DNA of 64,000 nucleotides from Xanthomonas sacchari (GTDB lineage Bacteria; Pseudomonadota; Gammaproteobacteria; Xanthomonadales; Xanthomonadaceae): NCBI RefSeq assembly GCF_040529065.1, contig NZ_CP132343.1, positions 4,402,001 to 4,466,000 of the forward strand, read 5' to 3'. Shown piece by piece: positions 56,479 to 64,000 of this stretch (position 1 is its first letter; each line of letters starts with the position of its first letter). The notes under the pieces were generated by a model. It saw only the letters and a program-made list of their open reading frames with translations, ran no database searches and was not told where the DNA came from. The position numbers and the translations under genes were made by a program.

Positions 56479-57549
56479 ATGACCGACCCCATCGTCCAGA
56501 TCAAGCCGCTTGGCTTCCCTTGGGACACGATCGACCCGTTCCTGTTCTGCGTCTACCACGACGATGCCTACCCCGCCGGCAACGGCGCAATGGGCCCGGC
56601 GGCGCCCCTGCACGGCCGCGCCATCGGCCAGGACTTCAGCCGCAAGGACGGCTGGAGCATGTATCACGGCGAGGAGATTCCCGGCTTTCCCGGTCATCCG
56701 CACCGCGGATTCGAGACCGTGACCATCGTGCGCAAGGGCCTGATCGACCATGCCGACTCGCTCGGTGCGGCGGCGCGCTTCGGCGCCGGCGACGTGCAGT
56801 GGGTGACGGCCGGCGCGGGCATCGTGCATTCGGAGATGTTTCCGTTGCTGGACACGGCGGCGCCCAACCCGCTGGAGCTGTTCCAGATCTGGCTCAACCT
56901 GCCGGCGCGCAATAAGCTGGCCGCGCCGCACTTCACCATGTTCTGGTCGGAAGACCTGCCGCGCTTCACGGCTACCGACGACGCCGGCCGCACCACCGAG
57001 GTGACCTGCGTGGCCGGCCGCATCGGCCCGGTCGACGCCGCGCCCGGCAGCGCCGGCGGCCCGCTCGCGCCGCCACCGGATTCGTGGGCCGCGCAGGACG
57101 ATGCCGATGTGGCCATCTGGACGATCCGCATGGCACCCGGCGCACGCTGGACCCTGCCCGCCGCACAAGGCCGCGGCACGCGCCGCAGCCTGTACTTCTT
57201 CAAGGGCGCAGCGGTGACGGTGGGCGGGCGCCCGGTGACCCGCCACGCGGCGATCGAGCTGCGCGCCGATCAGGCGGTCGAGTTGGTCAATGGCGATGGC
57301 GAGGCGAGCGAGTTCCTGGTGCTGCAAGGCCGACCGATCGCCGAACCGGTGGCCCAACACGGTCCGTTCGTGATGAACACCCAGGCCGAGATCGCCCAGG
57401 CCATGGCCGACTATCGCCGCACCCAGTTCGGCGGCTGGCCATGGCGGGACGAGGCGCCGGTGCACGGCAGCGACCCGACCCGTTTCGCGCGACATCCGGA
57501 TGGGCGCGAGGAGCGGCCGGCGTCGCGCGCGGTCGCTGCCGACGGCTAA
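56479..57549 (+). CDS. Pirin family protein
   Basis: A 356-residue bicupin. ATG 56479 has AAGGA 7 bases upstream; an ATG at 56464 is possible. The N-terminal cupin metal ligands are in PGHPHRGFETVTIV (two His) and GAGIVHSEMF (His and Glu), so it should bind iron or nickel and could have quercetinase-like dioxygenase activity, as shown for some pirins. The C-terminal cupin (GARWTLPAAQGRGTRRSLY) has no ligand set. The role here is unknown. Confidence 0.9.
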   Translation: MTDPIVQIKPLGFPWDTIDPFLFCVYHDDAYPAGNGAMGPAAPLHGRAIGQDFSRKDGWSMYHGEEIPGFPGHPHRGFETVTIVRKGLIDHADSLGAAARFGAGDVQWVTAGAGIVHSEMFPLLDTAAPNPLELFQIWLNLPARNKLAAPHFTMFWSEDLPRFTATDDAGRTTEVTCVAGRIGPVDAAPGSAGGPLAPPPDSWAAQDDADVAIWTIRMAPGARWTLPAAQGRGTRRSLYFFKGAAVTVGGRPVTRHAAIELRADQAVELVNGDGEASEFLVLQGRPIAEPVAQHGPFVMNTQAEIAQAMADYRRTQFGGWPWRDEAPVHGSDPTRFARHPDGREERPASRAVAADG

Positions 57550-57620
57550 GGGGTGTCACCGATGCGAGAGGACGCCGCGTTCCCAGCCTCGTACACACGC
57601 ACTCTGCAAGTCGCTTCGCG

Positions 57621-57740
57621 CCGTATCGTCACCCCAACCCCCGCTCCGCGCCCCGGCCCGCGCTTGCAGCGCGGGCGCTCCAGGGTGCGCGCGCCAATGG
57701 CGCGCAGGCCGCACCCTGTCGGCCAAACGGGAGAGGGGCT
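57621..57740. repeat. Degenerate copy of the DUF559-associated repeat with a palindromic insertion
   Basis: CCGTATCGTCACCCCAACCCC at 57621-57641 and ACGGGAGAGGGGCT at 57727-57740 are the two halves of one repeat arm; about 85 bp containing palindromes (GGCCCGCGC ... GCGCGGGC; GCGCGCC-A-ATGGCGCGC) separate them. It lies between convergent genes. Confidence 0.65.
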
Positions 57741-57746
57741 AGGTGC

Positions 57747-58349
57747 TCAGTAGCGCGCCGAGGCCAGCGCCTGCGCGCGCTCCAGTTGCTCGGCGATGCG
57801 CTTGCGCGCCTGCTGCAGTTCCTGGCGGGTGGCGTCTTCCTTGGCCGCCGGCACCAATTCGGCATCGATCACCGACAGCGCATCGGAGTACTGCCGCACC
57901 ACCGCCGCGGCATAGGCGTTCATGTAGGCAGAGTTGTCTTTTTCATCGCCCAGCGCCTGCAGCTGCGCGCGGCCCTTGGCCACCTGCGCTTCGATCTTCT
58001 CCGCATCGCCTGGGCCGCCCTTGCCGGCCTTGGCCGGGTCGGCGTCGTGGTGCACGGCGATGGTCTCGCGGGCGAAGTCGGCCACGGTCTTGCTGACGTT
58101 GCGCGACAGCGCCTGCTTCGACAGCGCCACCACGTTGCCCTCCAGCACCTGCAGCATCGCCTTGGCCGAGGCGTCGCCGCCGATCGGTGCGCGTCCGCTT
58201 TCGCCACCGACCGGCGCGGCGGTGGGCTCCGGCGAGGTGGCCGGTGCGGTGCGCGATGCCTGGTCGCCGGGCTTGCCGCAGCCGCTCAATGCCACGGCAG
58301 TCAGCGCGGCGAGCAGGGACAGGCGGACGGGATGAAAGGGTGAGGTCAT
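57747..58349 (-). CDS. DUF4142-like lipoprotein
   Basis: A 200-residue predicted lipoprotein starting at ATG 58347-58349 behind AGGAG (lipobox LSGC, Cys24). After a Pro/Thr-rich linker comes an all-helical domain (AKAMLQVLEGNVVALSKQALSRN, KTVADFARETIAVHHDADP), resembling the ferritin-like DUF4142 fold found in periplasmic proteins of unknown function. No catalytic motif is visible. It is transcribed away from the pirin gene, leftward. Confidence 0.75.
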   Translation of the reverse strand: MTSPFHPVRLSLLAALTAVALSGCGKPGDQASRTAPATSPEPTAAPVGGESGRAPIGGDASAKAMLQVLEGNVVALSKQALSRNVSKTVADFARETIAVHHDADPAKAGKGGPGDAEKIEAQVAKGRAQLQALGDEKDNSAYMNAYAAAVVRQYSDALSVIDAELVPAAKEDATRQELQQARKRIAEQLERAQALASARY

Positions 58350-58580
58350 GAAGCGCTCCTGGTTGGTCTGCGCTCCACCATGCCCATTGCCCGCGCAAAC
58401 CCGCGTGAATCGTCGGCGGCTGGCGGTTCCGTGGGGCGCGATCGCGTACCAGACGTGCCGTGCAGATTGGCCAAGGTGATGGCGGAAGCGCACTGCTGCG
58501 TACGCTCACTGCGATGCGTGATCGCCGCCATTGCATCTCCGGTACCGGAGCCGGCCTGGCGCGGCCGGCTCCGGCGCTGC
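58350..58580. other. Short gap, nothing recognised
   Basis: No gene, repeat or clear terminator is seen between the Cys-rich peptide and the DUF4142-like lipoprotein. Confidence 0.3.
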
Positions 58581-58796
58581 TCAGCCGCAGCAGTAGCAGA
58601 CCAACGGCTTTCCTGGTCCGCCCGGCCCCAACTCGCCGCCGAACGGCGCGCACTCCTGCTGGCAGGCCCAGGCGCTGCAGGCCGCCTCCTTCTCGATGCC
58701 GTCGCCGGCGGTCGCCTGTACGGCGCCGAAGCCCATGCTGGCCAGGAACACGGCCGCAAGCATCCCGTTGCGTAACGCTGTCCAACGCTGTTTCAT
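58581..58796 (-). CDS. Small secreted cysteine-rich peptide
   Basis: A 71-residue precursor: signal peptide to about residue 30 (MLAAVFLASMGFGAVQATA) and a mature part of about 41 residues with six cysteines in the pattern CxxxxCxxxC and CxCC at the very end (ACSAWACQQECAPFGG ... LVCYCCG). It starts 3 bases after the stop of the TlpA-like gene, with GAGGAG as ribosome site, so the two are cotranscribed. Three disulfides are possible. I do not recognise the family; it could be a periplasmic redox partner or a small secreted peptide. Confidence 0.75.
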   Translation of the reverse strand: MKQRWTALRNGMLAAVFLASMGFGAVQATAGDGIEKEAACSAWACQQECAPFGGELGPGGPGKPLVCYCCG

Positions 58797-58799
58797 GGC

Positions 58800-59405
58800 T
58801 TACTCCTCGATGGTTGCCAAGGCCGGTGGCGCCTCCGTGCTGCGCACTGCGGCCATCAGGTCCTGCATCCGCTCCGTGGTCTCGAAGACGCCGACGCGCG
58901 CATAGCGCACGCGCCCCTCGCGGTCCAGGGCAAGCAGCGTCGGCACGTTGCGCGCGCGGAACAGCATCACCGCGCGGCGATCGGTCAACGTGGTCACCGG
59001 GAACGTAAAGCCGTGCTCGGCAGCGTAGCGCTGCGCCTGCTCGGGGCTGCACTGGCACACGCCCAGCACCTGCACGCGCGGCTGCTGCGCGGCCAACCGC
59101 TGCGCCGCCTGCACGATCTGCGGCGCCGAGCGCTTGCAGTACGGGCAGGTGGTGGTGAAGAAGAACAGCACCTGGCGGTCGGCGGACGGCACGCCGACGG
59201 CGGACGGCACGCCGAGCGTCAATGGCGTGCCATCGACCGCAGTGACATCAATGCGCGGCACGTACATGCCCGGATACGGCTCGGTGGTGCGGGTGACGAA
59301 CCAGCGCCGTTCCTCGCGCAAGCCACGGTTCTGCCAAGCCAGCACCAGCACCAGCGCGCAGGCCGCCAGCAACGCCAACCAACTCCAGGGAAACCGCCGT
59401 GCCAT
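58800..59405 (-). CDS. TlpA/MauD-like membrane-anchored thiol-disulfide oxidoreductase
   Basis: A 201-residue protein with an N-terminal membrane anchor (WLALLAACALVLVLAW) and a periplasmic thioredoxin-like domain. The redox motif is CPYC in LFFFTTTCPYCKRSAPQI; a second CxC lies in VLGVCQCSPEQ, and the cis-proline is in RNVPTLLALD. An 18-bp tandem duplication (59180-59215) gives GVPSAVGVPSAD just before the CPYC strand. Cotranscribed with the downstream Cys-rich peptide, it is a candidate catalyst for that peptide's disulfides. Confidence 0.85.
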   Translation of the reverse strand: MARRFPWSWLALLAACALVLVLAWQNRGLREERRWFVTRTTEPYPGMYVPRIDVTAVDGTPLTLGVPSAVGVPSADRQVLFFFTTTCPYCKRSAPQIVQAAQRLAAQQPRVQVLGVCQCSPEQAQRYAAEHGFTFPVTTLTDRRAVMLFRARNVPTLLALDREGRVRYARVGVFETTERMQDLMAAVRSTEAPPALATIEE

Positions 59406-59722
59406 GCCGTGTGCCTGTGTCGCCGTGTTCCCTGCAGGCTGCGCAGCCTTGGTGCGATGGTCAACGCTTTGCGCGCATGCGCAGCGACTGCGTGATCAGG
59501 CTGGGGAGCGAGTCACGTGCACCGTGGGCGCGCATTCCAGCGGTGTGGCGCATATGGGGGCATGCAGCGCAGGCACGGGCATGCGCTGACCTTGCCGCAT
59601 GCTGGGCGCGCGGCACTACAAAAGCGGCATGTGGGATGCATCGCATGATCGACGTACGAGGGGCGGCACGTCGGTCAGGAATTTTCCTGAGCGCCACACT
59701 TCCGCAGACAATTCAGTCGGCG
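59406..59722. other. Gap upstream of the redoxin, nothing recognised
   Basis: No convincing gene. It contains the promoter zone of the leftward redoxin gene but no assignable elements; the right end abuts an attC-like site. Confidence 0.3.
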
Positions 59723-59778
59723 AAGGTTTGAGTTAAGCCCGGCAGCGGAGCAGCTTCGGCTTGAACGAATTGTTAGGC
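59723..59778 (-). repeat. attC-like integron recombination site
   Basis: On the minus strand: GCCTAAC, then AATTCGTTCAAGCCG, a hairpin core (AAGCTGCTCCGCTGCC) and GGGCTTAACTC. This is the standard attC layout with R'', L'' and L' boxes; the terminal R' box (GTTRRRY) is replaced by CTTCGCC. The cassette gene's TAA stop lies within the GCCTAAC box, as is typical of cassettes. Confidence 0.82.
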
Positions 59779-60246
59779 GGTAGCTGCATGTTCAATCTCT
59801 CGAAGTTGCACTTGCCACCAGCCAATCGCCATCGCAAGAACATCCCTGCAATCCTCGCCCTCATAAGGCCCCGCGGCAAGCGGACAGAATAGCTCGTCCG
59901 GCAGCGTTGTCATGGTCATGCCAGGGATGACAACAAAGGCCGCCCGCCCGGACATGAAACCGACCTCATACTCTTTCAAGACGGCGTTACGCTCGCTCTC
60001 AATGAAATTATGAAAGATCTTGTGTTGTTCGCGATCGTCATGCCAGGAAGCCCAAGCTTGCTTTATAGCGATCGAAAGCCCAGGGCTTGTGCGTGAATCA
60101 ACCTTGTCGAGAACATGACCGACCGAACGACAAAGAGCCATTGCAGCTACCCAAGTAATCCGAAAACGCAGAGCATCGCTCTCCAACTCTAGAAACTGGT
60201 GCGCTGCCTCAAGGTCGCCGAGAACTTTGCGTGCGGTTGAGGTCAT
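59773..60246 (-). CDS. Integron gene-cassette protein of unknown function
   Basis: A 157-residue cytosolic-looking protein, MTSTARKVLGDLEAAHQFLE at ATG 60244-60246, 12 bases after the cassette edge. The DNA is visibly poorer in G+C than the genes around it, and codon choice differs, which indicates transfer. The middle has HKIFHNFIESERNAVLKEYE, a pattern seen in uncharacterised small helical proteins of mobile DNA (possibly HEPN-like, weak). The C terminus is Trp-rich (AIGWWQVQLREIE). It probably has no link with its neighbours. Confidence 0.82.
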   Translation of the reverse strand: MTSTARKVLGDLEAAHQFLELESDALRFRITWVAAMALCRSVGHVLDKVDSRTSPGLSIAIKQAWASWHDDREQHKIFHNFIESERNAVLKEYEVGFMSGRAAFVVIPGMTMTTLPDELFCPLAAGPYEGEDCRDVLAMAIGWWQVQLREIEHAATA

Positions 60247-60257
60247 CTTTTTCTGTC

Positions 60258-60317
60258 GCCTAAAACACGAGTTAAGCCGCACCGCGACGCGGGTTCGGAT
60301 TGAATGAATGGTTGGGC
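60258..60317 (-). repeat. Second attC-like site upstream of the cassette gene
   Basis: On the minus strand: GCCCAAC, CATTCATTCAATCCG, a core (AACCCGCGTCGCGGTGCGG) and CTTAACTC, then TTTTAGGC in place of GTTAGGC. The cassette therefore begins TTAGGC as expected. Beyond it (60318-60510) no gene is recognised; that stretch may be the remnant of a previous cassette. Confidence 0.78.
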
Positions 60318-60510
60318 TGGTGCCACGAGGTGGTAACGCACGGACCGTGCTCCCCAGCACCGCCACCGAGAACTGAGCATGCCACAGATCGCCTTCTTGA
60401 GGCTTGCACCAGGTAATTGCCCGGTGATTCCGGTGCGCGGGGCACTTCACCGCTCGCTTCTTGCACGCCGTCAAGGCACCCCAGCTTCGGAATCGCCAGG
60501 AACGCCGCAC

Positions 60511-61263
60511 CTACGCCAACGCCGCACTGATCTGCGCCGCGGCATCGCACACCGCGCGCATCGCGGCCTGCGCGTCGATCGGTTGCGGGCGACGTTCGAT
60601 GAAGGGCACGGTCAGGGTGTAGCGGGCGACGCCGTGCTGCAGGATCGGCGCGGTGAGATCGATCACGCCGACCACCGCCTCGCTGGGATGGATGCTGTAG
60701 CCCAGCGCGTGCACCTCCTGCGCCGCAGCCAGGAACGCGGCGCGGTCGTACGCCACCTCGCTGGCGTCCAGGCGCTGCAGCAACTGCGCCTGCGCATCGG
60801 CCGGCTGGAACGCGAACAGCACCAGGCCCGAGGTGGAATGCGCGAACGGGCGGCGGTGGCCGGGGCGCACCACCAGGCCGAGGTCGCTGGGCACGTCCAT
60901 CTGCGCGATGACCACGATCTGGTCGTCCGACGGCGCCACCAGGTGGCAGGGCTGGCGAATCGCGTCGGCCAGCGCGCGCATCACCGGCAGCGCCACCTCG
61001 GTGACGTTCTGCACCCGCGGCTGCTGCATGCCGAGCATGAACAGGCGGTTGGTCAGCGTGTAGCCGCCCTCGCCCGCGGTGCGGGTCAGGTAGCCGCGCT
61101 CTTCCAGCACCTGCAGCATGCGGAAAATCTCGCCGCGCGAACGGCCGATGCCCTGCGAGATCTCGCCCATGCTCATCGGCCGCCCGTCGCGCGCCAGCAG
61201 CTCCAGGATGTCCAGCCCCTTGTCCAGGGCGGGCGCGCGGTACTTGGGCAAGGGGGTGGTCAT
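60511..61263 (-). CDS. IclR family transcriptional regulator, likely of L-fucose genes
   Basis: A 250-residue regulator with an N-terminal winged helix (LDILELLARDGRPMSMGEIS, then GRSRGEIFRMLQVLEERGYL) and a C-terminal IclR effector domain (AFAHSTSG-type segment RRPFAHSTSGLVLFAF and YSIHPSEAVVGVIDLTAPI). It is divergent from the fucose permease with 211 bases between, and is the obvious candidate regulator for the fucose genes. Confidence 0.9.
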   Translation of the reverse strand: MTTPLPKYRAPALDKGLDILELLARDGRPMSMGEISQGIGRSRGEIFRMLQVLEERGYLTRTAGEGGYTLTNRLFMLGMQQPRVQNVTEVALPVMRALADAIRQPCHLVAPSDDQIVVIAQMDVPSDLGLVVRPGHRRPFAHSTSGLVLFAFQPADAQAQLLQRLDASEVAYDRAAFLAAAQEVHALGYSIHPSEAVVGVIDLTAPILQHGVARYTLTVPFIERRPQPIDAQAAMRAVCDAAAQISAALA

Positions 61264-61382
61264 TCCGTCGAGGGCCCGGCAGCAGGTGAAGAGGACTAGG
61301 GTACAGGGACGCCGCGCCGGGCCGCACCATGGCGGCCTGCGCTGCAGGGATTGGCGCCGATCGCCTCATGCACATATGAACT

Positions 61383-61397
61383 CAAATTTTATATTTG
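61383..61397. promoter_or_regulatory. AT-rich 15-bp dyad, candidate IclR operator / promoter
   Basis: CAAAT-TTTAT-ATTTG is a perfect 5-bp inverted repeat in an AT-rich island within very GC-rich DNA, between the divergent regulator and permease genes, 78 bases before the permease ATG. It could be the operator or overlap a -10 element. Confidence 0.4.
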
Positions 61398-61474
61398 CAT
61401 GGCACTCGTCGGCGCAGTACGCTCCGCCGACAATCCGAACGCGACGCGGCACACCTTGGGAGGGGTAGGCGGCA

Positions 61475-62782
61475 ATGCACTACAGCAGCGAATCCGCCAC
61501 ACCGGCGTCCGCCAGTCTCACCCGGACCGCGCTAGCGCCGTTGGTCCTGATCGTCAGCCTGTTCTTCCTCTGGGGCATGGCGAACAACCTCAACGACATC
61601 CTGATCAAGCAGTTCAAGAAGGCCTTCGAGCTGAGCGACCTGCAGGCCGGGCTGGTGCAGAGCGCCTTCTACCTGGGCTACTTCGTGTTCGCGATCCCGG
61701 CGGCGATGTTCATGCGCCGCTACAGCTACAAGGCCGCGGTGGTGCTGGGCCTGCTGCTGTACGCGGTCGGCGCGTTCCTGTTCTACCCCGCCGCGCAGGT
61801 GCACACCTACTGGCTGTTCCTGCTGGCGCTGTTCGTCATCGCCAGCGGCCTGGCCTTTCTGGAAACCACCGCCAACCCGCTGGTCACCGTGCTCGGCCCC
61901 GCCGAGGGCGCGGCGCGGCGGCTGAACCTGGCGCAGGCGTTCAATCCGCTGGGTTCGATCACCGGCATCCTGGTCGGTCAGCACTTCATCCTCTCCGGCG
62001 TGGAGCACACCCCGCAGGAACTGGCGGCGATGGCACCGGCCGCGCGCGAGGCGTTCTTCGCCACCGAGTCGCTGGCGGTGCAGACGCCGTACCTGATCAT
62101 CGGCGCGGTGGTGCTGCTGTGGGCGCTGCTGATCGGGCTGACCCGCTTCCCGGCCACCCGCGCCGATGGCGAGGGCGCGCGCGCCGGTGGCTTCGGCCAG
62201 CTGCGGCGCAATGGCCGCTTCGTGTTCGCGGTGGTCGCGCAGTTCTTCTACGTCGGCGCGCAGGTCGGCATCTGGAGCTACCTGATCCGCTACCTGCAGG
62301 ACGGCGTGCCGGGCACCCCGGAAAAGACCGCCGCCGATTTCCTCACCCTGTCGCTGGTGCTGTTCATGGCCGGCCGCTTCATCGGCACCGCGCTGCTGCG
62401 GTTCCTGGCGCCGGCGCGGCTGCTGGGCGTGTTCGCCCTGCTCAACCTGCTGCTGTGCGCGGTGGCGGTGGCGCTGCCGGGCTGGATCGGCCTGTATGCG
62501 CTGGTCGCCAGCAGTCTGTTCATGTCGGTGATGTTCCCGACCATCTTCGCCCTGGGCCTGGACGGACTGGACGACGATGCGCGCAAGCTGGGTGCGTCGC
62601 TGATCGTCATGGCGATCATCGGCGGCGCCGCGCTGACCGCGGTGATGGGCGCGGTGTCCGACCATGCCGGCATCCACTGGGCGCTGGCGGTGCCCGCCGT
62701 CGGCTTCGCGGTGATCCTCGGCTTCGCGCTCCACGCGGCGCGCCGCGACGCGGCGTCCCTGCCCTCTGCCCGTGGAGCCTGA
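61475..62782 (+). CDS. fucP: L-fucose:H+ symporter, FucP-like sugar MFS permease
   Basis: A 435-residue, twelve-helix MFS permease. The FucP family traits are LFFLWGMANNLNDILIKQFK in TM1 and FYLGYFVFAIPAAMFMRRYSYK in TM2-loop, with FLETTANPLVTVLGP in the fourth helix. It brings fucose-like 6-deoxy sugars into the cytosol with protons. It is followed after 3 bases by a mutarotase and faces the IclR regulator; the fuconate dehydratase lies further on in the opposite direction. Confidence 0.9.
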   Translation: MHYSSESATPASASLTRTALAPLVLIVSLFFLWGMANNLNDILIKQFKKAFELSDLQAGLVQSAFYLGYFVFAIPAAMFMRRYSYKAAVVLGLLLYAVGAFLFYPAAQVHTYWLFLLALFVIASGLAFLETTANPLVTVLGPAEGAARRLNLAQAFNPLGSITGILVGQHFILSGVEHTPQELAAMAPAAREAFFATESLAVQTPYLIIGAVVLLWALLIGLTRFPATRADGEGARAGGFGQLRRNGRFVFAVVAQFFYVGAQVGIWSYLIRYLQDGVPGTPEKTAADFLTLSLVLFMAGRFIGTALLRFLAPARLLGVFALLNLLLCAVAVALPGWIGLYALVASSLFMSVMFPTIFALGLDGLDDDARKLGASLIVMAIIGGAALTAVMGAVSDHAGIHWALAVPAVGFAVILGFALHAARRDAASLPSARGA

Positions 62783-62785
62783 GCC

Positions 62786-63160
62786 ATGCCGCGTCATTGC
62801 TACCTGCTGGACCTGCACGAGGACCCGGCGCTGATCGCCGAATACGAACGCTGGCACCGTCCCGACACCGTGTGGTCGGAGATCGTCGCCTCGCTGCGTG
62901 ACGCCGGCATCCGCGAGCTGGACATCCACCGCTGCGGCGATCGCCTGGTGATGCTGATGGAGGTGGACGAGGACTATTCGCCCGCGGCGAAAGCCGCCGC
63001 CGACGCCGCCAACCCGCGCGTTCAGGCGTGGGAGGAGTTGATGTGGCGCTTCCAGAAGCCGCTGCCCGGCTCGGCGCCTGGCGAGAAATGGCGCGAGGCG
63101 CTGCAGATCTTTTCGTTACAGGCGGCGCTGGCGGAACTTGAGCGCAAGAGCGCGGACTGA
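62786..63160 (+). CDS. RhaM-type sugar mutarotase (L-rhamnose/L-fucose mutarotase family)
   Basis: A 124-residue dimeric ferredoxin-like-fold enzyme that speeds anomer exchange of 6-deoxy sugars. It has CYLLDLHEDPALIAEYERWHR, ELDIHRCGDRLVMLMEVDE and the aromatic C-terminal helix with WEELMWRFQKPLPG. It starts 3 bases after the permease stop. Given the permease and the L-fuconate dehydratase gene nearby, L-fucose is the more likely substrate than rhamnose. Confidence 0.87.
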   Translation: MPRHCYLLDLHEDPALIAEYERWHRPDTVWSEIVASLRDAGIRELDIHRCGDRLVMLMEVDEDYSPAAKAAADAANPRVQAWEELMWRFQKPLPGSAPGEKWREALQIFSLQAALAELERKSAD

Positions 63161-63224
63161 GGCGATTGCGAGCGGGATGTCGGTCTTGACCGCTGGTGCA
63201 GGCGGTTGCAGTGCCGCTTCGTTT

Positions 63225-63300
63225 GTCGCGGCTGAAGCCGCTCCTACGAAAAGCGATCCGGGGCCACTGGCGCTGTCGTAGGAGCGGCTTCAGCCGCGAC
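63225..63300. repeat. REP arms in tail-to-tail order
   Basis: An inverse arm (63225-63247) precedes a forward arm (63278-63300), the opposite order from the other REP pairs, between the convergent mutarotase and fuconate dehydratase genes. Confidence 0.88.
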
Positions 63301-63304
63301 CGCT

Positions 63305-64000
63305 TCAACGCCGCCGGTGCGCTTCCGTCAGCGGAAACGCACCTAGGCGGCAAACCTCGCCGCCCTGCGCCGCCAGATCCGCGCTCCAGAACGGGCCGTC
63401 CGGGTACAGGAACTGGCTGACCGAGGCGGCGTGCATCTCGGCCGAGAAGCCCGGCGTGGTCGGCGCCAGATAGCGGCCGTGGACGATCCGCACCGGATCG
63501 ACGAAGTGCTGGTGCAGGTGGTCGACGAACTCGATCGCGCGGTCTTCCATCTTGCCGGTGATGGCGACGAAATCGGCCATCGCCAGGTGTTGCACCAGTT
63601 CGCACAGGCCCACGCCGCCGGCATGCGGGAACACGCGCACGCCGAACTTGGCCGCCAGCAACAGGATCGCCAGGTTCTCGTTGACGCCGCCCACGCGCGC
63701 GGCATCGATCTGGATCAGGTCCACCGCGCCGGCCTGCAGCAACTGCTTGAACACCACCCGGTTCTGGGTGTGCTCGCCGGTGGACACCGGCACCGGCGCA
63801 ATACCGCGGCGGATCGCGGCGTGGCCGAGCACGTCGTCGGGGCTGGTCGGCTCCTCGATCCAGGCGATGTCGAACTCGGCGAGCTGGCGCATCCAGGCGA
63901 TCGCCGGGCCCACGTCCCAGCGCTGGTTGGCGTCCACCGCCATGGCGATGTCCGGGCCGATCGCGGCGCGCGCCAGGCGGCAGCGGCGGATGTCGTCCTC
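63305..64000 (-). CDS. L-fuconate dehydratase (enolase superfamily), 5' end beyond window
   Basis: The C-terminal 231 residues of a mandelate-racemase-group enolase-superfamily enzyme; the N terminus is outside the window. The metal ligands are seen in [11 protein letters not shown] (Asp), [11 protein letters not shown] (Glu) and [10 protein letters not shown] (Glu), and the catalytic His in [17 protein letters not shown]. These match L-fuconate dehydratase of X. campestris, which turns L-fuconate into 2-keto-3-deoxy-L-fuconate after oxidation of fucose. The stop lies 5 bases from a REP. Confidence 0.9.
   Translation of the reverse strand, partial: EDDIRRCRLARAAIGPDIAMAVDANQRWDVGPAIAWMRQLAEFDIAWIEEPTSPDDVLGHAAIRRGIAPVPVSTGEHTQNRVVFKQLLQAGAVDLIQIDAARVGGVNENLAILLLAAKFGVRVFPHAGGVGLCELVQHLAMADFVAITGKMEDRAIEFVDHLHQHFVDPVRIVHGRYLAPTTPGFSAEMHAASVSQFLYPDGPFWSADLAAQGGEVCRLGAFPLTEAHRRR

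Noticed and set aside
59180-59215. 18-bp tandem duplication in the TlpA-like gene
   Set aside because: It is in frame (GVPSAV twice) in a loop before the redox motif; a simple slippage event with no further signal.

Overview
The window is high-GC, gene-dense DNA from a chromosome of Xanthomonas or a very close relative (Lysobacteraceae). The evidence is the tryptophan 2,3-dioxygenase with His55 and His240 exactly as in the Xanthomonas enzyme, an XAC2610-like protein, the L-fuconate dehydratase type of fucose pathway, and several dispersed repeat families typical of this group, the commonest being a REP hairpin of the GTAGGAG / GCGGCT-TC-AGCCGC type. Species cannot be fixed from the sequence alone.

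Layout. 1-2.4 kb: queF (cut by the left edge) and a secreted M20 amidohydrolase. 2.6-11.0 kb: an RND efflux operon of one adaptor and two different pumps (MdtABC-like) with an unknown small protein between adaptor and first pump. 11.1-19.6 kb: a lipoprotein, tyrosine/homogentisate catabolism (hppD, hmgA) interrupted by a DUF559 nuclease gene flanked by 41-bp inverted repeats, a MarR regulator, a thioredoxin-like lipoprotein, a peptide transporter and kynA. 19.7-23.5 kb: a MITE-like element and a large secreted nuclease. 23.6-24.9 kb: an IS110-family element inserted into a REP, with a readable bridge RNA. 25.2-29.2 kb: a 2-oxoacid dehydrogenase operon (E1 alpha, E1 beta, SH3-like protein, E2). 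29.2-38.2 kb: a duplicated repeat element, an M4 metalloprotease, an RhlE-type helicase, DUF6172, an SDR, an NAD(P)-binding protein, a sugar kinase, an MgtC-like protein and a ParB-like protein. 38.2-50.3 kb: a diguanylate cyclase, DUF808, dihydroxyacetone kinase, an XAC2610-like protein, a UbiB-family kinase, a mechanosensitive channel and a quinone oxidoreductase. 50.6-56.1 kb: a FecI-FecR-TonB receptor-histidine acid phosphatase cluster. 56.5-59.4 kb: pirin, a DUF4142-like lipoprotein, and a Cys-rich secreted peptide paired with a TlpA-like redoxin. 59.7-60.3 kb: a stranded integron cassette between two attC-like sites. 60.5-64.0 kb: L-fucose use (IclR regulator, permease, mutarotase, L-fuconate dehydratase cut by the right edge).

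The most interesting content is repeat and mobile-DNA biology. The IS110 element carries bridge-RNA guides that match both its own ends and the REP it sits in. The DUF559 gene looks like the coding version of a dispersed repeat that also occurs without any gene. The integron cassette sits alone with no integrase in view. REP hairpins show compensatory stem changes, a recurring loop insertion, and one copy read in frame as part of the E2 protein. Starts given here often differ from the longest open frame because of Shine-Dalgarno placement, signal peptides and family length; all functional calls rest on reading motifs, not on searches.
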